Shown: positions 26,580 to 34,492 of the stretch, one piece after another
How positions within the stretch are numbered: position 1 is the stretch's first letter
Layout: every line of letters begins with the position of its first letter
Assembly (NCBI GenBank): GCA_016215605.1
Contig: JACRJB010000035.1
Span: 33,967-97,966 of the forward strand
From: Rhodopseudomonas palustris
GTDB taxonomy: Bacteria; Pseudomonadota; Alphaproteobacteria; Rhizobiales; Xanthobacteraceae
Length of the DNA stretch: 64,000 nucleotides
Direction: 5' to 3'
Notes under the pieces: model-generated
Seen by the model: the letters and a program-made list of their open reading frames with translations, nothing else
The model's database searches: none
Told to the model about the DNA's origin: nothing
Program-made: the position numbers and the translations under genes

Positions 26580-27595
26580 GCGGGTTCGACATTTCGGGGG
26601 AGGCGGCTTCGATCGTCTCGGTCACCGACCGCGTTCGCGAGGTGGCGGTCGGGACGCCGGTCGGGGCGGTGCATTTCCTCGGCGACACCGCGGTGTTCAT
26701 CGGCGCGGAAGAAAACGCGACCTTCGTCAAGCCGGATGGCGAGACCTCGACGGTCGCGCTGCACGGCGGCGCGATTCTCAGCTCGGTCACCGACGGCAAG
26801 CGGATCGTCACCGGCGGCGACGACGGCAAGGTGATGCAGCTCGATGCCGGCGCCAAGGCCGAACTGATCGCCACCGAGGCGAAGCGCCGCTGGATCGACA
26901 ACGTCGCGCTGCATCCGGACGGTGCGGTGGCGTGGTCGTCCGGCAAGATCGCCTATGTCCGCGCGCCGAAGGCCGAGGAGAAATTCTTCGAGGTGCCGTC
27001 GACGGTCGGCGGCCTCGCTTTCGCGCCGAAAGGGATGCGGCTGGCGATCGCGCACTACAACGGCGCGACGCTGTGGTTTCCCAACATGGCGGCCAATGCC
27101 GAAATGCTCGAATGGGCCGGCTCGCATCTCGGCGTGATGTTCAGCCCGGACAACCGCTTCCTCGTCACCTCGATGCACGAGCCGGCGCTGCACGGCTGGC
27201 GGCTGGCGGATTCGCGGCACATGCGGATGACCGGCTATCCCGGCCGGGTGCGGTCGATGGCGTGGACCGCCGGCGGCAAGGGCCTCGCCACCTCGGGCGC
27301 CGATACCGTGATCATCTGGCCGTTCGCCAGCAAGGACGGGCCGATGGGCAAGCAGCCGGCGATGCTGGCGCCGCTGCAGGCGCGCGTCAGCATGGTGGCA
27401 TCTCACCCGAAGCAGGACATCCTCGCCGCGGGCTACAGCGACGGCACCGTGCTGATGGTGCGGCTCACCGACGGCGCCGAGATCCTGGTCCGGCGCAACG
27501 GCACGCCGCCGGTCGCGGCGCTGGCGTGGAATGCCCAGGGCACGCTGCTCGCTTTCGCCGACGAGGATGGTGCGGCGGGGATTCTTCCGCTGTAA
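26576..27595 (+). CDS. WD40-repeat protein coupled to the CobW GTPase
   Basis: This 339-residue protein has about seven degenerate WD40-type repeats (for example VTGGDDGKVMQLD, LAIAHYNGATLWF, LATSGADTVIIWP and LAAGYSDGTVLMV), giving a likely beta-propeller. There is no signal peptide, so unlike AztD it should be cytoplasmic. Its ATG overlaps the CobW stop codon (ATGA at 26576-26579), which indicates translational coupling and a common job. Propellers act as protein-binding platforms; here it may hold a client of the GTPase. The function is not established. Confidence 0.85.
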   Translation: MSGFDISGEAASIVSVTDRVREVAVGTPVGAVHFLGDTAVFIGAEENATFVKPDGETSTVALHGGAILSSVTDGKRIVTGGDDGKVMQLDAGAKAELIATEAKRRWIDNVALHPDGAVAWSSGKIAYVRAPKAEEKFFEVPSTVGGLAFAPKGMRLAIAHYNGATLWFPNMAANAEMLEWAGSHLGVMFSPDNRFLVTSMHEPALHGWRLADSRHMRMTGYPGRVRSMAWTAGGKGLATSGADTVIIWPFASKDGPMGKQPAMLAPLQARVSMVASHPKQDILAAGYSDGTVLMVRLTDGAEILVRRNGTPPVAALAWNAQGTLLAFADEDGAAGILPL

Positions 27596-27624
27596 GAGGA
27601 AGGCCCGCGGAGGTCTTTCGCCCC

Positions 27625-28350
27625 ATGCGCTTTCTCGCCACGTTCCAGACCCTGGATTTCCTCGACACGCTGCTCAGCCTGGCGGTCGCCTTCGTGCTCG
27701 GCATGCTGATCGGCGCCGAGCGGCAGTACCGCACGCGCGCCGCGGGGTTGCGCACCAACGTGCTGGTGGCGGTCGGCGCCGCCGCCTTCGTCGACCTGGC
27801 GATGCATCTCGCCGGGGCGGATGGCGCGGTCCGGGTGATCGCCTATGTGGTGTCCGGCATCGGCTTTCTCGGCGCCGGCGTGATCATGAAAGAGGGCATG
27901 AACGTCCGCGGCCTCAACACCGCCGCGACGTTGTGGAGCTCGGCGGCGGTCGGCTGCTGTGCGGGCGCGGATCTGGCCGCGCAGGCGGTGGCGCTGACGG
28001 TGTTCGTGATCGCCGGCAACACGCTGCTGCGGCCGCTGGTCAACGCCATCAACCGCATCCCGTTCGACGAGCGCAGCTCGGAAGCGACCTATTCGGTGCG
28101 GCTCACCGCCGGCAGCGCTGCGGCCGGCAAGCTCCGCGACGAACTCGAGGAGCGGCTCGAACAGGCCGATTATCCGGTCGCGGATGTCGAAGTCGAAGCG
28201 GTCGAACACGGCGACGAGGACAAGGTCGAGATCGTCGCGACGCTGGTCTCCACCTCGGTCGAACCCGACGAGCTCGATGCCGTCGTGGCCGATCTGGAGC
28301 GTCGCCCCGATGTCGACCACGCCAGCTGGGAAACCAGCACTAAGGATTGA
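27625..28350 (+). CDS. MgtC/SapB family membrane protein
   Basis: This 241-residue protein has four or five N-terminal membrane helices carrying the MgtC motifs GMLIGAERQYRTRAAGLRTN and GIGFLGAGVIMKEG with VRGLNTAATLW. A soluble C-terminal domain (about 150-241) has an ACT-like pattern. MgtC proteins modulate P-type ATPases or ATP synthase and are linked to Mg2+ limitation and virulence; SapB types may transport. It follows the WD40 gene by 29 bases. A special link to zinc is not shown. Confidence 0.9.
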   Translation: MRFLATFQTLDFLDTLLSLAVAFVLGMLIGAERQYRTRAAGLRTNVLVAVGAAAFVDLAMHLAGADGAVRVIAYVVSGIGFLGAGVIMKEGMNVRGLNTAATLWSSAAVGCCAGADLAAQAVALTVFVIAGNTLLRPLVNAINRIPFDERSSEATYSVRLTAGSAAAGKLRDELEERLEQADYPVADVEVEAVEHGDEDKVEIVATLVSTSVEPDELDAVVADLERRPDVDHASWETSTKD

Positions 28351-28456
28351 TTCACATTGTCGCCAAATGCGACGTGTTGCGCCCGGTTCCGCCTCGGGGA
28401 ACCCGGAACGATGCCTCGCCGGGTCTGTTGTCCATCCAAGCAAGGGGATGACGACA

Positions 28457-28792
28457 ATGGCGACGATGAATACCGAACGCGGTTTGAAACGGGATCTGCT
28501 GCTGGCCGGATTGCTGATCGTGGCCGGCGTAGCGATCTCCGGACTGTCGCTGACGCAGGTGGACGACAGCGGTCGTCTTCAGCTGGCGCAGGCGACCCAG
28601 CCGCTGCAGTCGACCCCGGGCGCCGAAACCAAGCCCGCCGCACCTGCGCCGACCAGTTCCGGCCCGCGCCCTCACGACATCGCGCCGCAGCCGGCACGTC
28701 CCGATCAGGACGCAGTCGACGCCGGCGCCAAACCAGCCCTGCCCCCCGCCCCCGCGGAAAAGAAGGGCGAGCCGATCCAGCCGAAGGGTTGA
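28457..28792 (+). CDS. Small anchored Pro/Ala-rich protein
   Basis: This 111-residue protein has a short charged N-terminus, one hydrophobic helix (about residues 14-33, LLLAGLLIVAGVAISGLSL) and a low-complexity tail rich in Pro, Ala and Gln that should lie in the periplasm. Two ATG codons are possible (28448 and 28457); the second has better spacing from AAGGGG at 28442-28447. No family is recognised. It follows mgtC by 106 bases. Confidence 0.6.
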   Translation: MATMNTERGLKRDLLLAGLLIVAGVAISGLSLTQVDDSGRLQLAQATQPLQSTPGAETKPAAPAPTSSGPRPHDIAPQPARPDQDAVDAGAKPALPPAPAEKKGEPIQPKG

Positions 28793-28878
28793 GCTTTCAG
28801 AAACTGAAGTCCCTGCCTCGATCCGGGCCGCGCTCCGCGCGCGCCCGGATTTTCTTTGCGTGGTGACGGCGGGCACAG

Positions 28879-29018
28879 CGCAACCTCTCCCGCTTGCGGG
28901 ATAGGTCGGATCGCGCAGCTATCCGGGTGAGGGCACTCCGCTCCGCGCTTGCCGAGTCAGTGCCCGGGGCGCCCTCACCCCAACCCTCTCCCGCAAGCGG
29001 GAGAGGGGGCGCGCTGCG
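28879..29018. repeat. Interspersed palindromic repeat, family A (copy 3)
   Basis: Left end CAACCTCTCCCGCTTGCGGG; right end CCTCACCCCAACCCTCTCCC followed by GCAAGCGGGAGAGGG. The two ends are inverted copies. The 310-base gap at 28793-29102 holds this element plus a short direct repeat (CTTGAAGTTGAA and TCTGAAGTTGAA at 29043-29075) and nothing else recognised. Confidence 0.85.
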
Positions 29019-29102
29019 GATGGGGCGGGGCGCGTGTACTTACTTGAAGTTGAAGTGTCCTTATCTGAAGTTGAAATCGCCTGATTGAGGCGACTCGTCG
29101 CC

Positions 29103-30533
29103 TCAGCGCACCAGCACGTTGCGGAACTGCCACGGATCGCTGGTGTCGATGTCCTCGGGGAACAGGCCGGGGCGGTCGGTCAGCGGGGTCCAGTCGGTGT
29201 AGTAACCCTTGACCGGGCCGAGATACGGCATCTGCACTTCGAGGCAGCGCTTGTAGTCCAGCTCGTCGGCCTCGACGATGCCGGCCTCCGGATTCTCCAG
29301 CGCCCACACCATGCCGGCGAGCACCGCGGACGACACCTGCAGGCCGGTGGCGTTCTGATACGGCGCGACGCGGCGGGTCTCTTCGATCGAGAGCTGCGAG
29401 CCGTACCAATAGGCGTTCTTGGCGTGGCCGTAGACCAGTACGCCGAGTTCGTCGATGCCGTCGACGATCTCGTTTTCATCCAAGATGTGCCACTTCGGCT
29501 GCATCTTGCCGGTGGCGCCGAACATTTCGTGCAGCGACAGCACCGCGTCGTTGGCCGGGTGATAGGCGTAGTGGCAGGTCGGGCGATACACCACGTTCTG
29601 GCCGTCGCGCACCGTGAAGTAATCGGCGATCGAGATCGATTCGTTGTGGGTGACCAGGAAGCCGTATTGCGCACCCGGCGTCGGGCACCAGGTGCGGACG
29701 CGGGTGTTGGCGCCCGGCTGCAGCAGATAGATCGCCGCGCCGCAGCCTTCGGTGTGGGTGCGGCCGTTGTCCGGCATCCAGGTCTCGTGCGTGCCCCAGC
29801 CGAGTTCGGCCGGCTGCAGGCCCTCGGAGACGAAGCCTTCGACCGACCAGGTGTTGACGAACACGTTCATCGGCTTCGGGTGCTTGGCGCGCTGGGTGTC
29901 GCGCTCGGCAATGTGGATGCCCTTGACGCCGAGCTTGTGCGCGAGCTGCGCCCAGCCCTCGCGGCTCTTCGGCTCGTTGATCTCGGTGCCGGTATCGCGG
30001 GCGATGTCGACCAGCGCCTGCTTGACGAACCACGACACCATGCCGGGGTTGGCGCCGCAGGTCGACACCGCGGTGGTGCCGCCCGGCTGCTTGGCCTTGG
30101 CGGCCAACAGGGTCTCGCGCAGCGCGTAGTTCGAGCGCTTCTCCGGGCCGGCGCTCTTGTCGAAATAGAAGCCGAGCCACGGCTCGATCACGGTGTCGAT
30201 GTACAGCGCGCCGATCTCGCGGCACATCGTCATGATGTCGACCGAGCAGGTGTCGACCGACAGATTGACGCAGAAGCCCTGGCCGCCGCCTTCGGTCAGC
30301 AGCGGGATCAGCAGCTCGCGGTAATTGTCCTTGGTCACCGCCGACTTGATGAAGCGCACGTCGTGCTTCTTCGCCAGTTCACCATCCTCGTGCGGATCGA
30401 TGATCACGAACCGCTTCTTGTCGTATTCGAAGTGTCGCTCGATCAACGGCAGGGTGCCTTTGCCGATCGAGCCGAAGCCGATCATCACGATGGGACCGGT
30501 GATCTTGGCGTGAATCTTCGAAGTGGACGACAT
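29103..30533 (-). CDS. hss: Homospermidine synthase
   Basis: This 476-residue cytoplasmic enzyme makes homospermidine from putrescine with NAD as prosthetic cofactor. It has an N-terminal Rossmann motif GFGSIGKG (about 19-26). Also present are the segments NLSVDTCSVDIM, IEPWLG and VSTCGANPGMVSWFVKQAL known from the Blastochloris viridis type of enzyme, to which length and sequence correspond. Its substrate can be supplied by the ornithine decarboxylase gene about 2.4 kb away in the same direction. A gap of 122 bases separates it from rnk. Confidence 0.95.
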   Translation of the reverse strand: MSSTSKIHAKITGPIVMIGFGSIGKGTLPLIERHFEYDKKRFVIIDPHEDGELAKKHDVRFIKSAVTKDNYRELLIPLLTEGGGQGFCVNLSVDTCSVDIMTMCREIGALYIDTVIEPWLGFYFDKSAGPEKRSNYALRETLLAAKAKQPGGTTAVSTCGANPGMVSWFVKQALVDIARDTGTEINEPKSREGWAQLAHKLGVKGIHIAERDTQRAKHPKPMNVFVNTWSVEGFVSEGLQPAELGWGTHETWMPDNGRTHTEGCGAAIYLLQPGANTRVRTWCPTPGAQYGFLVTHNESISIADYFTVRDGQNVVYRPTCHYAYHPANDAVLSLHEMFGATGKMQPKWHILDENEIVDGIDELGVLVYGHAKNAYWYGSQLSIEETRRVAPYQNATGLQVSSAVLAGMVWALENPEAGIVEADELDYKRCLEVQMPYLGPVKGYYTDWTPLTDRPGLFPEDIDTSDPWQFRNVLVR

Positions 30534-30655
30534 CAGGGATGAACTCCGGACAGGGGTGGACGGGGCAATACCGCTACGGGCGGTCAGGACGGATCGGGAA
30601 TACGACGGCGGGGTGAAATTCGGATGTCACCTCGGCGGCAATCGGTACGGTGCAG

Positions 30656-31060
30656 TCAGTTCGGTTCGGACACGCTCAGCACCGTCAGGGAGCGCCGCTC
30701 GCCCGACGGGGTTTCGAAGGTGATCGACTGCCCGACGGAGAGGCCGATAAGCGCCGCTCCGATCGGGGTCAATACCGAAATGCGGCCAGTCTCGACATCG
30801 GCGTCGGGCGGATACACCAGCGTGACGTGCTTCTCCTTGCCGGTGCTCTCGTCCCGGAAGGTCAGCTCGGATTCCATGCAGACGATGCCCGGCAGCGGTG
30901 CACCATCCGGCGCCACCGCGGCGCGCGCCACCTCGCCGGCCAGAAAATCGGCGGTCGCGGGATGGCGCTGCGCGGCGGCTTCGGCGAGCTGGCCGAGCCG
31001 CTCGGCGTCGCGGTTGCGGAGGACGATCGGCGGGCGCTGGCGAACGACAGACTGGATCAT
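30656..31060 (-). CDS. rnk: Rnk-type nucleoside diphosphate kinase regulator (GreA/GreB domain)
   Basis: This 134-residue protein has an N-terminal helical segment and a C-terminal FKBP-like GreA/GreB domain with ELTFRDESTGKEKHVTLVYP, VLTPIGAALIGLSVGQ and ITFETPSGERRSLTVLSV. Proteins of this size without the long GreA coiled coil are Rnk family members that bind RNA polymerase. The start MIQSVV is chosen because an upstream GTG would place the ribosome site inside the coding region. It lies upstream of hss. Confidence 0.85.
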   Translation of the reverse strand: MIQSVVRQRPPIVLRNRDAERLGQLAEAAAQRHPATADFLAGEVARAAVAPDGAPLPGIVCMESELTFRDESTGKEKHVTLVYPPDADVETGRISVLTPIGAALIGLSVGQSITFETPSGERRSLTVLSVSEPN

Positions 31061-31317
31061 GGCTTTCACGGCTCCTGTCACGCCGGACGCGCATGCGCGC
31101 CGGCATCTCGGGTGTCAGAACGAACGGGGAGAACGGGGAGGTCGACGAAATCAAAAGCCCGGATCGCGCACACGCGCGTCCGGGTCACCTTCCTGCGTGG
31201 AGGCGACCGGCGCGCAGCGTCAAACGGTTGCGGGGCAAATTCGTCATGGTTCAGGAAACCTGGGGGCTCCCCGTCGCAAAGTCAACGGGGAGCCGAATAT
31301 CGAGACGATAGCGAGGC
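31061..31317. promoter_or_regulatory. Gap between ridA and rnk
   Basis: 257 bases with no recognised gene. On the minus strand CAGGAG lies just before the rnk start. I saw no repeat family member and no clear terminator for ridA. Confidence 0.4.
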
Positions 31318-31704
31318 TTAGCTGCGGCGCTTGGCGGTGACTTCGATCTCGATCTTCATTTCCGGCTTGTACAGGCCGGCGACCGCGACGATCGTCGCCG
31401 CCGGGCGGATCTCGGCGAGATTCTCGCCGCACACCGCGAACACCGCGTCGGCGTCCTTCGGATCGGTGATGTAGTAAGTCGCGCGCACGATGTCCTCCAT
31501 CGCGAAGCCGGCTTCCTTGAGCGCCGCGCCGATCGTCTTGAAGCAGTTGCGGGTCTGCGACGTGACGTCTTCGGGCAGCGTCATCGTGCTGTAGTCGTAG
31601 CCGGTGGTGCCGGAGACGAAGACGAAATCGCCGTCGACCACGGCGCGGCTGTAGCCCGCGGTCTTCTCGAACGGCGATCCGGTGGAAATCAGGCGACGAG
31701 GCAT
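31318..31704 (-). CDS. RidA (YjgF/YER057c/UK114) family protein
   Basis: This 128-residue protein shows the RidA fold: AGYSRAVVDGDFVFVSGTTGYD, then the central helix region and the IRPAATIVAVAGL segment carrying the conserved arginine, and EIEVTAKR near the end. RidA enzymes hydrolyse reactive imines released by PLP enzymes. Subfamilies differ, and a distinct substrate is possible. The start is set at MPRRLISTG, since a longer frame runs back through a repeat element. Confidence 0.88.
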   Translation of the reverse strand: MPRRLISTGSPFEKTAGYSRAVVDGDFVFVSGTTGYDYSTMTLPEDVTSQTRNCFKTIGAALKEAGFAMEDIVRATYYITDPKDADAVFAVCGENLAEIRPAATIVAVAGLYKPEMKIEIEVTAKRRS

Positions 31705-31795
31705 CGGGTGAGTGTCCTGGAACTGAGAAAAGATGCGGAGCCAATGCCGCGTCCGGGTCGGTAAATCAAGGCATGCCTCTCCCCAAGCACGGGGT

Positions 31796-31934
31796 AACCT
31801 CTCCCGCTTGCGGCAGAGGTCGACGCGCGAAGCGCGGCGGGTGAGGGCACTCGGCTCGGTGAGTCGCTGAGTCAGTGCCTGGGGCGCCCTCACCCCAGCC
31901 CTCTCCCGCAGGCGGGAGAGGGGGCGCGCTGCGG
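31796..31934. repeat. Interspersed palindromic repeat, family A (copy 4)
   Basis: Left end AACCTCTCCCGCTTGCGG; right end CCCTCACCCCAGCCCTCTCC followed by CGCAGGCGGGAGAGGG. The centre contains GACGCGCGAAGCGCGGC and GAGTCGCTGAGTC-type hairpins. It lies between ridA and the small membrane protein gene. Confidence 0.85.
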
Positions 31935-31996
31935 TCGGGGCGGGGACGGTGACTTGTCGCGGCTTCCAAAGACGTTGCGACACAAGACGGTGCGTC

Positions 31997-32161
31997 TCAG
32001 GCCGTCGTTTCGGTTCCGCGGGTCAGCCGGCGGCGGCCGGCGTCGACGGCGATCTTGAGGACGAACACGGCGAGCACCAGCACCGTGATGCGCGGCCGCT
32101 TGGCCGGATCGCGTTTGGCGAAGACGCGGTGGGTCGGGCGCGGAAAACGCAGGAAACGCAT
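31997..32161 (-). CDS. Small basic membrane protein downstream of the acetyltransferase
   Basis: This 54-residue protein has an Arg/Lys-rich N-terminus, one hydrophobic stretch (about 30-44, TVLVLAVFVLKIAV) and a basic C-terminus. Its ATG is preceded on the minus strand by AAGGAGGGT, a near-perfect ribosome site, and lies 10 bases after the acetyltransferase stop codon. This makes it a likely real second gene of a two-gene unit. No family is recognised. Confidence 0.6.
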   Translation of the reverse strand: MRFLRFPRPTHRVFAKRDPAKRPRITVLVLAVFVLKIAVDAGRRRLTRGTETTA

Positions 32162-32171
32162 CGGACCCTCC

Positions 32172-32759
32172 TTACGCGGCACGACGAAGACGCGCCCGTT
32201 CGGCGCGCGCCGGCTTGGCAGCGGCGCCGGTGGCGACGATCAGGCCGGCGGCGCCGTCGAGGGCGCCGTCCCGCAGTTCGAGCCCGAGCAGGCGGTCACG
32301 CTCGAACGGGCCGGGCAGTGCCAGCGTGGCCATCTTCTCCGTCGAGAAGCCGAATCGCGCATAATACGGCGCGTCGCCGAGCAGGACCACCGCGCCATGG
32401 TCGCGCGTCGCCGCTTCCGCCAGCGCCGCGCGCATCAGCGCGCCCCCGACGCCGAGTTCGCGGCACGACGGATCGACGGCGAGGGGGCCGAGCACGAGTG
32501 CGGCCCGGCCCCCTGCGTCGACATGCCAAAGACGCACGGTGCCCACCAGCCGACCCTGACGGACCGCGGAGAAGGCCAAGCCTTCCGCGGGCGCGCGTCC
32601 ATCACGCAAACGCTGGCAGGTGCGCGCATGCCGGCCTTCGCCGAAGCACGCATCCAACAGGCGCTCACGCGCAGCAATATCGGAGCTCTGTTCCGCACGG
32701 ATCGCGAACGGAAGAGCTGCGACGTTCAGGGCAGTCAGGGTGGTCCGAGCGTTCGTCAT
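32172..32759 (-). CDS. GNAT acetyltransferase, YhbS-like
   Basis: This 195-residue protein has the GNAT fold with GLAFSAVRQGRLVGTVRLW, the core strand ALVLGPLAVDPSCRELGVGGALMRAAL (acetyl-CoA loop) and VVLLGDAPYYARFGFS, a segment typical of the YhbS/COG3153 branch. The acceptor is unknown. It lies 203 bases downstream of the ornithine decarboxylase gene and could be an arylamine or polyamine acetylase, but nothing in the sequence shows that. Confidence 0.85.
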   Translation of the reverse strand: MTNARTTLTALNVAALPFAIRAEQSSDIAARERLLDACFGEGRHARTCQRLRDGRAPAEGLAFSAVRQGRLVGTVRLWHVDAGGRAALVLGPLAVDPSCRELGVGGALMRAALAEAATRDHGAVVLLGDAPYYARFGFSTEKMATLALPGPFERDRLLGLELRDGALDGAAGLIVATGAAAKPARAERARLRRAA

Positions 32760-32861
32760 GGCACGTCGATCCCCACGCCGTCCGGTGCGCGCACCGGCTG
32801 CGTGTTGTCAGCAAAATTGCATGTGACAGGGAGAGGCCGGCAAGCCGGCCTCAATTCTACT

Positions 32862-32953
32862 GCTCCCTCTCCCGCTCGCGTGAGAGGGCCGGGGAGAGGG
32901 CGACACGAGTCGCTGCTTCCCCGCTATCAGCCTCCCCCGCAAGCGGGGGAGGC
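32862..32953. repeat. Interspersed palindromic repeat, family A (copy 5, diverged)
   Basis: Left end CTCCCTCTCCCGCTCGCGTG; right end CCTCCCCCGCAAGCGGGGGA. It immediately follows the ornithine decarboxylase stop codon, and its right hairpin could act as that gene's transcript end, although no T run follows. Confidence 0.75.
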
Positions 32954-32962
32954 TGAACAACC

Positions 32963-34105
32963 TCAGATGTGGTAGGTCCGCAGCGGCGGGAAGCCGTTGA
33001 AGGCCACCGACGAGTAGGTCGACGTATACGCCCCGGTGCCTTCGATCAGCAGCTTGTCGCCGATCTCGAGCGTCACCGGCAGCGGGTAAGGCATCTTCTC
33101 GTACATCACGTCGGCCGAATCGCAGGTCGGGCCGGCGAGCACGCAGGGCGTCATCTCGGCGCCGTCGTGGCGCGACTTGATCGCGTAGCGGATCGACTCG
33201 TCCATCGTCTCGGCGAGACCGCCGAACTTGCCGATGTCGAGATAGACCCAGCGGACTTCGTCCTCGTCGCTCTTCTTCGAGATCAGAACGACTTCGGTCT
33301 CGATCACGCCGGCATTGCCGACCATGCCGCGGCCCGGCTCGATGATGGTCTCCGGGATCTGGTTGCCGAAGTGCTTGCGCAGCGCCCGAAAGATCGAGCG
33401 GCCGTACTGCACCACGGCCGGCACTTCCTTCAGGTACTTGGTCGGGAAGCCGCCGCCCATGTTGACCATCGACAGGTTGATGCCGCGCTCGGCGCAGTCG
33501 CGGAACACGGTCGCGGCCATCGCCAGCGCACGGTCCCACGCCGTCACCTTGCGCTGCTGGGAGCCGACATGGAACGAGATGCCGTAGGCTTCCAGGCCGA
33601 GACGCTTGGCCGTATCGAGCACGTCGACCGCCATCTCCGGATCGCAGCCGAACTTGCGCGACAGCGGCCACTCGGCGCCGGCGCAATCGTACAGGATGCG
33701 GCAGAACACCTTCGAACCCGGCGCCGCGCGCGCGATCTTCTCCACCTCGGCGGTGCAGTCGACCGAGAACAGGCGAATGCCGAGTTCGTAGGCGCGCGCG
33801 ATGTCGCGCTCCTTCTTGATGGTGTTGCCGAACGAGATGCGGTCCGGCGTCGCGCCGGCGGTCAGCGCCATCTGGATCTCCTGCACCGAGGCGCAGTCGA
33901 AGCACGAGCCGAGCGAGGCCAGTAGCGACAGCACTTCCGGCGCCGGGTTGGCCTTCACCGCGTAGAACACGCGGCTGTCCGGCAACGCCTTCGCGAAGCT
34001 GCTGAAGTTGTCGCGCACGACTTCGAGGTCGACGACGAGGCACGGCTCGACGTCCAGACCGTTGTTACGGCGGTCGCGCAGAAAATCCCGAATACGTTCG
34101 GTCAT
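32963..34105 (-). CDS. Ornithine/lysine decarboxylase (alanine racemase-fold, type IV)
   Basis: This 380-residue PLP enzyme has the eukaryotic-like ODC layout. K51 in FYAVKANP binds PLP, GGGFP (217-221) and EPGRG (256-260) bind the phosphate, and C328 in GPTCDSAD is the catalytic cysteine. Such enzymes decarboxylate ornithine (and often lysine) to putrescine or cadaverine. Putrescine would feed the nearby homospermidine synthase. The gene is preceded by a 700-base non-coding region with a structured leader and upstream ORF, which suggests strong transcript-level control. Confidence 0.93.
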   Translation of the reverse strand: MTERIRDFLRDRRNNGLDVEPCLVVDLEVVRDNFSSFAKALPDSRVFYAVKANPAPEVLSLLASLGSCFDCASVQEIQMALTAGATPDRISFGNTIKKERDIARAYELGIRLFSVDCTAEVEKIARAAPGSKVFCRILYDCAGAEWPLSRKFGCDPEMAVDVLDTAKRLGLEAYGISFHVGSQQRKVTAWDRALAMAATVFRDCAERGINLSMVNMGGGFPTKYLKEVPAVVQYGRSIFRALRKHFGNQIPETIIEPGRGMVGNAGVIETEVVLISKKSDEDEVRWVYLDIGKFGGLAETMDESIRYAIKSRHDGAEMTPCVLAGPTCDSADVMYEKMPYPLPVTLEIGDKLLIEGTGAYTSTYSSVAFNGFPPLRTYHI

Positions 34106-34318
34106 GGCACTCTCCCAAACGCCCAGCGACGGACGCGTTCAACAGTGACGTCGGCCCGACAACTGCGGCGCCGTCACGCGATGGAGGCGTGACGAGCGAT
34201 CAGCTCGGGAAGACAGTGCTGCCGTCGATTGGTTGGGAGTGATCCCGCCCGCTCGCCTGGCAATGAAGGACAAGCCTCTTCGGTATTCGCGCTGGCTGAT
34301 GGAAAGCCAGCAGAGACC

Positions 34319-34370
34319 AAAAAAGCCCGCTCCGTCGTTGCTTTAAGTCGCGTCCCCCGTTGAGAGCGGG
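34319..34370 (-). terminator. Premature terminator inside the decarboxylase leader
   Basis: On the minus strand CCCGCTC (34370-34364) pairs with GAGCGGG (34332-34326), followed by C and six T's (34324-34319). It stands about 213 bases before the decarboxylase start codon, in the same direction, so it would stop transcription before the gene unless prevented. The alternative stem 34355-34371 uses four bases of its 5' arm. Confidence 0.6.
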
Positions 34371-34492
34371 GTGCGCCGGTTCGCCTCCGGCTGCCGATCA
34401 CGGTTGCAAGAGAAGAAGTCACCTTCAACGGCATCTCTTGAGAGAGATGCTGGCCTCGCTGCTTGCAGCTTCGAGACCCTCGGCTTCTTCAT
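34343..34492 (-). CDS. Upstream ORF in the decarboxylase leader (candidate leader peptide)
   Basis: A 49-codon frame starting ATG at 34492 and ending TAA at 34345-34343, between the two arms of the premature terminator. The peptide begins MKKPRVSKLQ, is rich in Arg, Asn and Asp in the middle (GDFFSCNRDRQPEANRRTP) and ends STGDAT. AAGG lies only one base before the ATG, so the start is weak. The frame is also open upstream, and a second ORF in another frame (34434-34174) overlaps. The position of the stop codon inside the attenuator is the main reason to consider it translated. In E. coli an ornithine-sensing leader peptide controls speF, but no sequence kinship is claimed. Confidence 0.4.
   Translation of the reverse strand: MKKPRVSKLQAARPASLSRDAVEGDFFSCNRDRQPEANRRTPLSTGDAT

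Noticed and set aside
29086..29105. Small hairpin TGAGGCGAC/GTCGCCTCA at the hss stop codon
   Set aside because: It overlaps the stop codon and is not followed by a T run on the minus strand, so it was not called a terminator.
34174..34434. 86-codon ORF on the minus strand within the decarboxylase leader
   Set aside because: Overlaps the terminator and other stems and has a poor start; kept only as a competitor to the candidate leader peptide.
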